Below, piece by piece: positions 22,657 through 37,600 of a stretch of 64,000 bases of DNA (positions are counted from its first letter, which is position 1; each line of letters starts with the position of its first letter). The notes under the pieces are model-generated. The model saw only the letters and a program-made list of their open reading frames with translations, ran no database searches and was not told where the DNA came from. The stretch spans positions 3,162,001-3,226,000 of the forward strand of contig NC_052125.1 of NCBI RefSeq assembly GCF_012273895.1. The letters run 5' to 3'. The translations under genes and the position numbers were made by a program. The DNA comes from Zerene cesonia (Eukaryota > Arthropoda > Insecta > Lepidoptera > Pieridae).

Positions 22657-25600
22657 CTGAAAACAAAACATAAATTAAATTATGATTATTAAGTATAAAT
22701 CAATAAAAAAATTATTAAAAAAAAAAACGTCGTCTATTACTTAGCAATATCTGTAATATATGAGGGTATATCGATATTATTTTCAAATCTTTTCAGGACA
22801 GCAACAGTCACTTTCATGCGAAGTGGGTGCTTATGGGCGGCGTGGGTTGTTTTACATCAAGCGACGTCTGCTCATTATATACCATAAAAAAAAACTTTTA
22901 CAGCACTGGGTTAGTTAATGCCGATTTATCAGACTGATAGGACGTCTGTAGACGACGTATTGTAGAATAAATGACTGTTTAACAATTAAATTAGTATACT
23001 GCGGAATATAAAAGCCAATATTTCTAGCTATAGTCTGCCACTATTTATATTGTACAACTAGCTCTGCCCCACGATTTCACCTACGTTGTATATGTTGCCT
23101 CAACACCTTCCTCAATCAATGACCACCACAAAAATAATAACTATTTCAATTAGAAACAGCAGTTCCTGAGATAAGCTCGCTCAAAGTAACTTTATTATTT
23201 ATGCACAGCCCTCGACCTTCACAGATAACATTGCTAGTTATTGGAAAATTTCTGAAATCGGTTCAGTTGGTCCAGATATTGCGTCACAAACTCACAAATT
23301 CACAAACTATCTTTTTATAATATTAGCATAGACAATGGTGCGAAACGATAAGCTCCAGGGGTATCCATTACGTTCTAGAACCTTTTGCGCTCCGCCCTCC
23401 CGTAACCGCTCTGATGGAGACGATACGCCCATCTCAATAGAGACACGCACGCTCCATAGCCCAGAATAAACTCCCTCCCAGCTCCCCTTTTTTATGTCAT
23501 AGTTGGCAATGGAGCTAATGGGTCGCCTGATGGTAAGCGCCGCCCATGAACATTTGGAAAGGCATAAGGTCAATTGCAGTCCTTACGCCTCTACAAAAGT
23601 ATAGCCGACTTGACATTGGGAAAGGGATTAAAAACGGATCGACGAGAGGAATAAAGGAAAGCACTGGGAAGGGTAAGGAAAATGATATAGACCTGGAAAG
23701 GACTTTACCGCAATTAAAGTGCTGAACGTAACCACTATGTGGGAATGTTACCAGAGCGCAAGTTTCCCGACCACAGTGGACACCCAGTTATACGATGTTA
23801 GTATAAAAGCAACACTCACCCGTCACCCGATAAACACAAGTGCTGTTGTGCTGTTGTTTAACCAGTGCAGTGAGCTACGTGTTCTTAAATATAAATTTTA
23901 TCAAACTTTCGACTTTACGAGAATATTTATAAATATATAATTAAAAAAACATATATATCATATATATGTTTAAATCTTTAAGAACCGACCCGGTGGTAAA
24001 TATTGTAACTGTGTAATATGACGATTCAAAAGTTTGTCTATAAGAAGTCTAATAGAATGAATAAATGTATGACTTTGAGTTTAAGATTTAATGAATAATA
24101 CGTATCGTTGCATTGAATTTAAACGCTAGAAAATCAGCATAACTAAATGATTTTTGGACTAAAGATTTTTCGTCTTTAGTCTTTAACAAATAAAAAAACA
24201 AATCAATTAATGAGTTGTCCATATTATTATCTGCAACTGTGAGTACACTTGATAATGTTGTTTTGAACAAATTAAAAATTATAATATTGTACAGTATTCA
24301 TAACCAGCTTCAAAACTTCTAGATATTTCGTTTAGTATTCTTAATCAATCAGTTAAAACTATTCAAATTTATTTGAATAAATTCAATTCACCAGATAATG
24401 ACAAAGCCATCCAATATGGTTCTTAATAAACAAATTAATATACACAGTTTAAATCACATAAAAAACTCGATCGAATAATAACAGACAGAGTATACGTACG
24501 GAAATAATTGAATACTAAACCTATCTGTGGTTTTTTGTCCCAAAAGTGGGTCAAAAGTGGGTCAAAATCGGGTCTAAAGGTATCGGTTATTACATGTGAA
24601 GAATAATAGTGTTAAGAAAAGGCGCACAATAATTCCAATACACATTTAATCGAAACTCCCTCGATATACAGATAAGTACGAACTCTTTACACGTCACTAG
24701 CAAACAACAAGGTTACAAAAACGCTGTACATTATATATTAAATAACAACATTTATCTATGCTAACATTGGCAACGGCTGGCTCACTCTGTGGATTGTTTT
24801 TTTTTTGGTTCATTATAATAGGTATTGGTTGTTTTTTTTTTTTTTGATAGTCTATAAAAGTGCAGTTACACGGTGTTCCAACGAAATAAAACTTTTTTTT
24901 TTAATGTCATTAAGGAAGCTCAGTTATAACTGTATGGACGTGACATGATATTGAACATACGAATTATCGACTTTTGCTGGTTTTGTGTGTGCTGGTAATA
25001 TTTGTACTGTTTAATGATTATTTACCAACTTTGTGTAAATGTTAACCCTTTATTATGTTTGTGAAGGCGAGACACTTATTTTATGATAAGACTCTAAGTT
25101 CACGTAAGGAGCAAAAACATTTATAATAACTAGTTTTTATTGCAAAATATAAAAAATAATTCAAATCTGCAAACGACAAAATCACAGTGTAAACCAGCCT
25201 GACGAAACGTAAATGAAAAAAAATGAGTCGTACCTCCATCTTGATAGAAAGAGATAGAAGATAGTGTTTCTCATTCTTTCACATGACTTTTCGTACTTTG
25301 ATTAGAGAAAATATTTATAATTACTGTTATTTCTTATAGAGAATTGGGAGCAATTTGATTTTTATACTATTTGTAAACAACGGCTACTAGTCTGTAGTAC
25401 AGTCAACATAAAAATACAAATGTAATAATTGTTTCATACATACAAAATGATTATATACAATAATTCAAATGGTATGGTATTTATTTGAATTTATGGCATT
25501 TACGTTGTTTATAATTTCATTGATATATTGATATTGATTTTATCTCTCTTTCTAATCATATTTCTCTAATCAAAGTTATGTATTTCGCTTAAACAGTATT

Positions 25601-28600
25601 TGAACTTATATATCGCGTTCGATATTTAATAAAAATATTTTAAAACAAACCTTAAAACCTCATTTGAGGTTATATTAATACATAAAATATTTCTACTAAA
25701 AAGAACCCTTAATTATTCTAAGATCATCGCGGTCGATAAATATAGACCCATACTCAAATCTTACACTGTGTAGCCAGCAACAAAAATACAAAAAAGAAAT
25801 AGGAAAAAATAGCATTAAAAAGAACACAGCCGTTTTGAGCGTTTACTTTCACTGATATATTATAAGTATCGTAGATTCATAATTATATTTTGTAATACAT
25901 AAATATGTTTGAAACAATATATATTATAACATGTAAGGAATTGAATTGAAGCGAGTATAATAAATTATAGAAATATTAAAGTTTATATTTTCGTTGCTGA
26001 CTTTACAATTAAAAAAGCTTAAATGCGCGATAAATACACATTTGCTTAAATGTAATTGATAATACTTCATTATTTGTACATAAACAAATTAAATACGTAA
26101 ATTAGTAAAATATACCAGTACCACAAAAAACAGAGAAAAAAATAATAATTTAAAATTGGAACCTATCATAATACATTTATAATCTATGAATCCGTGGAAA
26201 CTGATGAATATAAAATTGTTGTTCAAAATAATTACTCAATTAGCTTTTAATTCCACATCAAAATTTAAAATATGAAAGTTATTTTGAGAGATCTAAAATT
26301 CAGTATTTTTATAATTATTGGCTGAAAATAACAAAATCCCTTGCAAAATAGAAAAAATTCATAGATAAGGCTTAAGCAAATAAATGTCGTGTCTTTAATT
26401 TTATTATATTGTTTCAAAACTTGAAAATGTATCTTTTAGCGTCTTAGAAAAGAACAGCTATATAGAATATACGTCCCGTCCTTGTTACACGGTAATTTGA
26501 TAATCGTCTGAATTATTTTATAGTTCATAAAACGTCATAGAAGGGGACATCTTTTATTGTTGAAGTGAAAAGGTTTTGGCGACCCGATCATACATTGTTT
26601 CCTATATATTATTATAACTAGGCTGATCCATTATGCTCTGAGGCGATGGGTCGATCGGGTGTTGTCGGGTATCGACGATCGGACCCGAGCGAGAAAGAGA
26701 CAAACAGCTGCACAATTAATTACGATTGGCCAATTGAGTTTTCACTCTGCCGTACTCTTAAGACACACGTAGTCATAGTGGAAATGATTTTATTCTGGTG
26801 ACAAAGATATGAGAGAGCTTACATCATACAAGCAGTTCCTTAGAAGTAGTAAAAAAATCACAGATAAATAGAGAAGGTCAACATAGATTATTAGTTTGTT
26901 GAGATTTTTTTTTTTTCGTTTTCAGAGATTTGTTTCAGATCTATACGTGAATTTATACCTACGATTAATATATAATTAAGTGATAATAATTCTTCTTACG
27001 TCAACTGTTACAAGTTTTAGTTGCCATAAAGAAAAAAGTTTTTTATTGCAATCTACTGTAGTGCCGATTACCAAAACCCTTTGCTAACAAAGTTGCATAA
27101 AAAAGCATTTTTGACGTATGCTTCGAGAAAATGTCAATTGACACCCGTTACAGAAATAACTCAATAATGATTATAATTGCTGATTTGACTAATTTAACAT
27201 CATTAGCGTTTAAGTATTGATAGGGTCATGACGTATAGAAATTTTCTAACATATATCGGCGGGAAACCTTGAGCCCGAATAATATAAGCATTCAAGTATA
27301 AATAGATTAAATACATTTCAACTAAAATATTAACTAAATTTCTCTTCGACTTGATGAACTTCATAGCTTGATATTGATATATGCGAAGTCTCGGAGGTCA
27401 AATGTGCAATTTCGACCTGCAAAAGTATTTGTCACTGAAATAATTTAGTTAAGAAAAAACATATAGCATATTTTATATATAAAAAGATTGATAATTTTTT
27501 GGGAACCTTACCTTTAAATGACGTGGAAGCGAAAAGAATAAAGTAATTTTAATGAGCGTATTATTTGTGATTTCTTGTTTTTTTTTTTCTAATATAATTT
27601 ATTTCATGCATTTCGAAGCATCTATATTATATATTAATTGCATATTGAACATGCGCAAATATTCCAAGTTAAAATGCAGATCGAAGTTCGTATTTGATAT
27701 TAAATTGTACTAAATATTTAAAACACTGGCAACTTTTCCCACCCAAAATTGACATATTATATATTTATTTTTCTATAGGTTATTATGCGTACAAGCGAAA
27801 ATGATTCCTAAAATTGTATTTCAAATGCTTTATTACGTTTTTAAACTTAATTAAATAACAACAACAGTTTTATACAATTGCTATACAAAATAACAACGAT
27901 AAATGTTGCACTCACAAAAAATCTTGGCCGAAATATTATTCGTAAAATAGTAATATAGATGTGGCAATAATTGTAAGGGTAACAGGCATGTGACAGGCAT
28001 AAACTAGTGAGAGTGAGAGTGAGGGGCACTCTGGGGCATGGGGCATAAAATTTACAATTCCAAATTTAAATCATTCTAGTATTAACCATGATTACACCAT
28101 TAAAGGTAAAATATTAAAACAAAACTAAAATAACTAAACTCTTCGAAAAGTTAATAGTTTTCACTTTCTAGGCAATGTATTATGTGTTGAATGAATTGTT
28201 ATGCTAACTATTATAAAAGGCGTTCTTAATGAATATTCATATCCAAAAATAGGATATCCATCCTACAAGATACTTGATTCTGATCATCCTCCCATCCCCC
28301 GATCCTACTGAGGACGGATTCTGTCAATGTCAAGTTGTGAACCTTCAGAGACACGCATATACGATTAGGCTGTGTAATACGGTTGACAGATGTCAGATGT
28401 TGCGTTGCGTCAATATGACAGCGAAAATGGCGGGAGAACCAAGAATTAGGATCTATGACGCATTATTAGAGGTCAACTGATTACGGTCGCAAAAGAAGTA
28501 CGTAATTATTAATAAATTAAGTTCGATAAAGAAGAAAATATATTTGAGTGTGTATGTATAGTGTTTAAAAAATCTAATTAGCCATGTCACATACAGTCAC

Positions 28601-31600
28601 AGCGGATTCTAAAAATAGAAGACTATCATTGGTCTTTAAACACTTGCACAAAAGCCGATTACACATTATACGAAACGCTAAATTGCTTCACAAACAACCT
28701 TTATGATTTATCGATTGTAAACACTAAGCTATCAACAGTAACTTTTTTTATATTGGCAACATCGATACATAGTTTGAAGAGGGCGCTAGTAACAATTTGT
28801 GAGAACTGAAACCGGTACAAAATTTAAACAATATTTATTAATAATTTAAATCGTTCTGTAGCACTCATTAAAAGCGTAAACATGCTCGCTTATAACTCAT
28901 ACCTGATAATTGAAAAAACGAATCGCAGAACCCATCTCCACATAAATTAAGGTATTAAAACTTGCCCATATAACAAACTGAACAAAACGATTTCTTTTAG
29001 AAATTATGGGCTCATATACTTTCATTTAGAACACATAATATAACAGAGATATCATAAAATCCTCTACCATCTAGTATTGCAAACGAAATCAAAGCCCACG
29101 CGTCAAGGATATGTTAACTAACGCTCTCTTAGTTTAAAAAGTACATACAATTATGTTATCTAAATACATCAAATTTGTACTATGCAAAATGAACTTTTAA
29201 TATTATACAAGTTTACAACAATTATTGCTAGAACTGAGTGTGTGCAATGACATGTTTCTTCGATGCGAATTATTGACATTTTTACGGTTGGTCGCCATCC
29301 AGCCTTCTTCCTCGAACGCCTCTCACATGCGTAATACGTCCCATTACGTGTAGATTAGACAAACCCGCACACTCTGATAGATGAACGACCTCTCTAACAG
29401 TATATTAAAGAATGGAACTTCATAACTAAGAGTTTTTTTTTATATAATCAGGAGCTGGTTGGTGGGTCGCCTGAGGGTAAGCGCACATTTGCAGACGCCG
29501 TACGTTGCAAATGGGTTGCCGACTTTAAAAGGTGTGGTATAACGAAAATGTGTATGAGGGGAATAAAAGAAAGGTCTGGGACGATCACGAGAAAGGGTTA
29601 ATTGACTTAATTTGCTGAACGTATTATGCTGTCTTTGGAATGACTTTAGACTTACATTTTTTACCGTCTCACTCACGGATTCATTAGGTATATGGATTTA
29701 TTTTAAATAGATATAGAATGTATCTATGGCGTGCACTGTAATGGTCTGCGCTCCCACTGGACGTTGGGAAAATTAATTCGTCTCATATCTTTGGTGTGCG
29801 GGACAACACGCTTTCCACATCGTAAAAATATCTTTAATTGTCAAACAGGAACATGCCATGGTACGTACCCAGAATAATACTTTTCGAATTACAACAAGAA
29901 TAGGTAAGAAATAAACTTATAACTTTTTTTCTGACAACTGCTTAAAACGGTGTGCTATAAAATAAAAAAGAAGAAACCAGATCGAGATCATTATCGAAGG
30001 TTCCATATTTTATTCGAATTATAAAAGTGTTTTAATGCAACGGTAGGAGAACAAATGTAAAGGGTGTTCTTTTTTATTTCAATCTTAAATTAAACAATGC
30101 ATTCAATTTCAACATCAACACATTGCAACATTGATGAAAAAAAGAATACCTCTAATTTATTACCTCTTTTTAAATATAGAACCACGACGAATCCGCACAC
30201 CGTGATAAAAATACTAAATAAATGCCAGATTTGTGACAATAATAATTGTAACATAAAAGTGTTTGCAAACTATCAAACTTTGATTACATACGACATGGTA
30301 AATATAAAAACTAAAACATTCTCCTTTCCGATTATTTATTAAAGGCAGGTAACACACAGCTCGCCGCTGTCAAAACACCACTTGTCAAATGTCAACGTCA
30401 AAAAGGTAGCGCGAAACGTCAAATCATGGCACAGACCAAAAAAGTGTTACGTTATCTGTGACCGTTTGCATTCCTATGAATGGAAGCACCGTTATTTGTG
30501 TTACAAACGATACTAAATCGAATAAAAGCTAACTTCGTATGTTTATAGAAAGCTGAACCGTGCGTCATCACTTATAGTCGTATTCGACCCTTTGCTTTAA
30601 TTGCAACTATCCAAACCCACCGAAGAAGCAGCGTCCAAAAGGAATACAGCATTATTATGATTTGTTAATAAAGCAGCGTGTTAAAGCTGGTATAAATTAT
30701 ATATTATAAAAATAACAATATAGTACAGAGGGACAACTTGAAAATCTTTTATATCACATTACGTCGAATAGTCATACATTTTTGCGCCACAACGCGTTAC
30801 GTAAAGAACCAGTTCACCCCATGAGATCAAAAATGTAATTATTTCAAGAAATAAAATTTTACGTTTACTCGAAAAAAAGGAACTTGTTTTTAATACCAAC
30901 TTTAACACATCATTGTGCAGGTGATTTGTGAACAGTTAAGTAAAAACGATCAAGCTAATAAAAAAAAAACACAATATTTATTTATTATCGTCAAAAAATT
31001 GTCCTATTTTTTAAGCCAAATCGTAAATACTTAACTTTATATTATTTTGTTATTCGCTGAAATACCTCCAAAGCAAGCAATTTTATACCAGTGAAAGTTG
31101 AGCGGCTTTAAGCCGATTAAGAATCTATCTAATATGTTTATAAGAGTCGTTTTACGAAATCACTCGTTAAATCATAAAGCTCAGATATTGTTGGCAATGC
31201 CATACAGCATTACTAGAGTGCGCGCCACAAAAAAAGTCCAGTTTAATCGGATCGATCGGCGCTTAAAATAATGTTGCCAATATTATAATTCAAATGCCCA
31301 CAGTTATTATGCACACAAAGTCCTGTAGGTAATGGTGGTGAGTGAAGAGTTAATGATCAAGAAAAATTTATTTAAGCATTTCAATTTTGATTCATAAGAG
31401 CCCATATTTTCACTATAAGATTCAGGTCACAGTCGAATGGCGGCAACTCGTGACCTTTTTTCTATATCATAATGTGGTACTTCTTTCGCGGCGTGAACTT
31501 AACGTATATGTTTCATCATAGTAACTATATTATAGTGTAGTGTTGCCAGCTATGAGGCATACCGAAGCTTTTTTTTTAATTTTCATTAAGTGATTTGTGA

Positions 31601-34600
31601 AACGACTCTATAAAGTTCGTAAGTGTATCACACCCTCCTAGTCTACTACTAAAGTTAGCTATAGTTTTTGGTAGTGTAGCAGTTGTCCTAACTATTACAT
31701 ATTATGTAACTTTTCTCAAATCTCATTTTAATATTAAAATAATGTCTATCTGTTCGATTTTGAACGGATTTAAAACGGATATACGATTATGTATGCGGTA
31801 AAAAATATTTAGAGTTGGGAAAAACATACACGTTCGAAATAATTTAAATCTATAACTCACTGCCCCCTCTATTAAAATATAATATTTATGTTGCTCATTA
31901 CACCTAACTTAACTGAAATGATAGTAAAAACTCGTTAAATCCGTAGACAACTTGCATAAATACCTACCGCATCTTTAAAACGAAACATGTACAAAAAACA
32001 CACGTCCCAATCCAATTTTCACAGACACTATGCTCCCAAATAGAACCCGTTTTAAACCCGTCACAATCCAGCTTTAAACTTCGCAAAATCCAGCTTAAAA
32101 ACCCGTTAAAAGTACTCTTACCACTTCCGTGGTGAGGCAGTTGATGGGAGTGGCGCGCGGCGGCGGCGCCGGCCGCGGCGAGCGGCGCCCGTCACGTGCC
32201 GGCGTTATTGGGTAGCCTGTTCGTAAAAGTTTTGTTTTTAAATTAATTTATCAACCTTGAAGAGAATCCACAGAGTAAACACACATTTACACACAAACAT
32301 AAACAATAAATAACATTCATCTTCAGTTTGTTCGAAAAAGTGTAATATTTAAAAAATATAATAAAAATAAACTCATATTTCGCGAAGGCGTAATTAGCTG
32401 ACTGAAAAAAAAATGCAATCTTTTCAACTGACGCTTCCATACATTGAAAGTTCTTAATTCGAATATACTTATTTTTTATTTTATTACTCGATAACCCCGT
32501 GTTTCTTCAACTCATTGACGTGATTATTTTTGCGTTTGATATTATCCTTATCGAGATAGATATCCTTAGGTAATGGTAGATGAAAGTTTGTAAGGATATG
32601 TGTGTTTGTTACTCTTTCACGCAAAATCTACTGAACCGATTGCAATGAAATTTGGTACGTAGACAGCTGGACAACTGGAATAATATATAGGCAACTTTTT
32701 ATCCTGACATTCCTACGGGATACGACCTTACGCAGGTGAAACCGCGGGGCGCAGTTATATATAATCTTATTATATGTTATTTAAAAATTCACCTTGTTCA
32801 CTGCTACTCGATTCAGTGAAACTCGGCGTCCCCTCCGTCCATGTTGGCGTGGAGCCTTCTACCGACGCTGGTGGTGTCCAGCACACACTGAAATGTAATT
32901 TTAGTGCACTTACAATACAGTTCAATTTGCAATGTATTATATTCCTACTATAATGAAGTTCAATCTGCAATTTCATGAAAAAAAAGGTGTGTCTGCGATT
33001 CACGATAGAAGTGAAACTACAGTAATATAAAATAGTATGTATATTTCTGTCTCACTCTTTGTCGGCTTCATTCTACACATTTTTATATCTGTGCCTCTTA
33101 CCTGTCGTTTTTCCGTTGCATCAGGTTTGAAATCACAACGATTCTAAAGAAGTTTCACTTCAAAAACTATAAAATCACGTGTAGGTATTTAAATCTCACC
33201 TAGCCTCATTACTCCTCGCGCTGCTGAGCGCCGCGGGCGTCAGGGCGAGCGACGAGGCCGACGAGGTGGTCATAACGCTCGCCGCGCTCGACGCGCCGCG
33301 CCGCCGACCTGACGCACTTGACGATGTAGTGGACGAAGAGTTCGTCCGGCTCGTGCGCGGTGGCGCCTCCTCGAACGGCGGCGGCGGCGTCGAGCAACAC
33401 GACACCCCCCCCACTGGCACACAACTAGCGTTACGACTAGCCTACTTGGGTAACGGTGTTAGAGCTCATTTTTCAATGGCGATATTGATACCAGGGTGAC
33501 GATTGAAAAATTTGCTGGATAGATCGGACAGTGCCAGTTTCGTACGACTTGGAAGACTGTGATATGAGTTATCATAGTTTGGCAGATGTCCGATCTATTA
33601 CAATAATTAAGTGTATTTGATTCTGGGAAACACCTTGAATATAACCGTGTAAAGATGTTATTTATATCAATTGCACTCAATGTTTTTCAGATTGTGTGTT
33701 TGCGATCCTACTACAACAAGAAGAAAAAAAAAAAACATTAAATAAAATATTGTGTTTTGCAATACCCATATGAAGTTCCAGGTTTCAGACAAATAATTAA
33801 TTCCATGATTTTCCTGTTCCTGGAGATAGAAGTCCGCTAAAACTTGTTTTTAAAGGGGTGATTAATTAAAACCATTGAAAAACACTGAGCCGATTATTAA
33901 TCATTGAAAGCACAAGATTAGATGAAACATTAAAAACAGCTATTAAATCAAAATATTTATAATATTTAAGGTGTTTGTTGTATTAAAACTAGGGAACTAC
34001 GGTGAACATGCAATTCAAACATATAAAGTTATACATTTAAGTTATACACAGAGTTTAAAATTTAGATCATTTGTAAATGAAGACACAATAATGCTACTTT
34101 GAAGTTTGTCAAAGGTAAGGTAGGACCGAACGTACTACAGCTAAGAAATAAAATAACTACATAACAGTAATAGCTTTAATCGTGCCAAAGCAAACAACTA
34201 CATCTACTTAATCGTCACATGCATTTTGATTTGAGCCAATTAACTTAGAAATTCCGTTTTCACAGCACAACTTCGAATTCCTTCCTCATTTTGAATATCT
34301 TCTTATCGGATAGTCGCTTGAAGCTGCTTCGCTTTATACCACCAAATGTTTTAGGTGGGAGTTTTATTTCTGGGACGACTGTAACGGAAAACTTTTTCAT
34401 TTTGTCGTTTACGCTTGGTGCTTGCTTTTTTGGGATATGCATCGGCTTCGGCGCCTGAACAGGCGGTTTAGGCGCTGGTCTTTTCACACCCGGTCTGCTA
34501 ACGACTTTCTTTTCGAAAATCTCCTTCTTCTGTCTGATATTCTCGTGTGCTACCGGTTTATGTACAGCCTCATTCACATGCAGAGACGACATAGAACTCG

Positions 34601-37600
34601 ACTCCGATTCCGAATACGATTTCAATATGCTCTTTTGGAATTTATCGATCTGTGTCTTCGCTTTCGTTTGACACAGCGCCTCGTCCTTCGACAGTTTCCC
34701 CCTGCCGTGCTCTTCGTCGTACGTTTTTATTTCAATTTTCGGCTTAATCTTTTGTTTTTCCTTTTTCGATTGTGTGAAAGTGAATTTCTTTGACAGACCA
34801 GACATTAAGCCCTTTGGTTTGTCGGATTTTATCGAACCGCCTTCGTTCAAATCCTTTTCTATGCGCGGTGACTTTTTCATCCTCGATACATTGTCTTCCA
34901 TATCCTCGTTATCTTCTTGTCCTGACGACGTAACTGGGGGTTTCTTTGAAAACTTATCGACAGCCTTGCTTCCGACGGTTTTCAGGAATTGGTATGGGCC
35001 TTTGTTCTGTTTGACATTGGGTGCAGCCTTTTCGTATACAATATCTTTCATCTCCTCGATGATAATACTACCATCACTACTAGAGTCCGTGAATGACTTG
35101 TCATCATAATCACCGGACTCCAAATGATGTTGCATCGCGTCATGCATATCAAACTTAGCCATCATATTTGATTGCGCAAACAAACCTCTAGGTGTCCTAA
35201 GCGTGCTGTCTCCGTCTTCTACGTAATTGACATTAGTATCTACTTTGGACATATTTAAAGAATCAGAAACGGGTGGTACATGGCATGCAATATCTTTAAA
35301 GTTATAATCATGCCCATAGAAACGAAAATCATCATCACTATCATTTATATGAAGTGGGACTTCATTGATTGTGATATCTATATTACTGTAATCACCTTTA
35401 TCGAGAGTAGATTGCGAGTGGCCACCACGTTTAGCTTTGGGTGAGCCACGTGGCGGGACGGGGGGTGGGACTCTTTGCTTCTGCGAGCCCTTGAGGACCG
35501 CTGGGAAAGCCACCTCTGGCTCTGGAGTGGACAGAGTTGTTTTCGTGGCCGCCTGGCTCACTCTAGCGGACGTCGACACCGGTGACGTCACCGACGTCGG
35601 CGTAATTTGCGCTGTGACGTCAGTTAACGACACTACAGGCGAAGGAAACGCTCGAGACATTTGTAAACATGTTTATTAAACAAATATACATTGTACAAAT
35701 AATACATTATAAACAAGATTTGGCGGAAGGTACAGAGCAGAGTAACAAAAATTCGTCAACGAATGGAAGCGTACAGTTTTGGCGGGAACGGAGTTAAAAA
35801 TCCAAAATGGCGTGTTTGTATTTGTATTTTTTGTATTGAGCTTGACCGTCAACATATCGCATTTATTATTGGTGCATTTTAAGATGTTAGTGATAGATTA
35901 GTTAAGAATAAAATAAACAGACGTAACATGCAGATTTAGGGTTAGGTGTAAATAAAGTATACCAATAGTTTAAAGATCCGATAGGTCGATAGCAGCATGG
36001 AAAGAGAGAATACCAACGATAAGTTTACATTACAAATTCGTACGCTTTAATAAATATCAATAAACGATCCGTTATAGGTATATCTCAATATTATATTTAT
36101 TTTAACAATAATCCTACAGTAAATTAAACATAATTATCTCATAAAATATACTTAAATTGTAATTCCAAGCTTTACTTAGTATATAAAGCATTTTTACGTA
36201 GCGTGTGATTGGGGGCCAGAAGCATTATTTGGCAACAAAACTGAATTTTTGCAAGCTAACGTTAGCAGTAAATAACCTAAATCTGTATTGCTATTTATAT
36301 GTTTATCATTGTTTTTTCGGGATTACTACACTGGATATATTATTCTAGAAGATTGCAAAAGTAAATATTTTTTAAACAGGCAATGATAGAATGGACTATG
36401 CCATTATATTTTGAATTTCCTTGAACCTGCCTTATATTTTCATCTTCGCTCTCAAATCATTCCCAACTCGATATTTATTATTTATATTAGCTAATTGTTT
36501 TAATGATGGAATCAAATACAAGTATTTTTTTTTGCTTTAAAGTCCTTCCTTAAGCTTTAATCTCTTAATGTACTACCGGTTAAAATAAAATCAATACATT
36601 TCTAAAATGAAACGAATTTTTATTTCATCATTTACAGGCACGGGTTGTACTAAAAACAACCTAACGCAAGTTCTATAGTCTATAATGAGAAGGTTTTTGA
36701 TTCCATCATTTATAGGCACGAGTTATACTGTATATTATGATATAATATAACACAATAATTATCTAAACCTCACCTGCTTTTGCGTTCGTTCCACTCGAAC
36801 TAGCTGCTATCCGAATGTAAGCGTAAAATGATTTTTTAATAATATGAAGTAAATCGTAAAATGTCGATGATAAAGCTGATGTTGTTTACCAGCCAATAAA
36901 AAATAAAACCTTTTTCTAATGTCATTTGTTTCTAGAACACATGAATGGTGACCTAAAAATATTTATTTATGCACATAAATTATAACTTTTTATTGCGAAT
37001 CAGCGAATAATACTCACATTGACACAGTATATATCTATATATATGCGGGTAAGTTCATTTCAACAGAACATCATAAATAAAACAACGTTATTAAAAATCT
37101 CATAATATATTAATTAATTCACATACTTTCATCTTATACATTCAATAAATTACAACAATAAACATGGGCCTATCATAAAACTATATGTTTTATCTCGTTC
37201 AGTTGCATACAAATAGAAAGAGATAGCACATAGATATCTAAACGTGAAGGTTAAAGTTTCAGGCCATAAGCAATTACAAAGAATTAAATTTTAACTCGTA
37301 TGAAAATGTGAATGGAGTTAGGAACAGTATATAGTCATAACGAACTATGCGTTTTATAGTTTTTAACAATTTTCTAGAAAATTTTTAATTAAGCGTACCT
37401 AAATTTTTTAACGTTCGTACGTTCTTACGGACGGGTTTATTTTCATTTAACAATCATAAGATACATCAAAAACCGACATTCCGTAGTCATTTCAAATCTT
37501 AAGGCTACACCAGACGACACAACTCTCACAACTAACCATACATTTATCACACCGACCCTTATTATTTGCCTCACATAATAAAGCGTATGAAACATCTTAA

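Noticed and set aside
33266..33499. 77-aa plus-strand frame in the GC-rich block
   Set aside because: The minus-strand reading joins two other exons in phase and carries the TPPPPFEEAP block; the plus frame has no splice support.
34422..35109. Plus-strand frames of 111-123 aa
   Set aside because: Antisense shadows of the 466-aa minus-strand frame.
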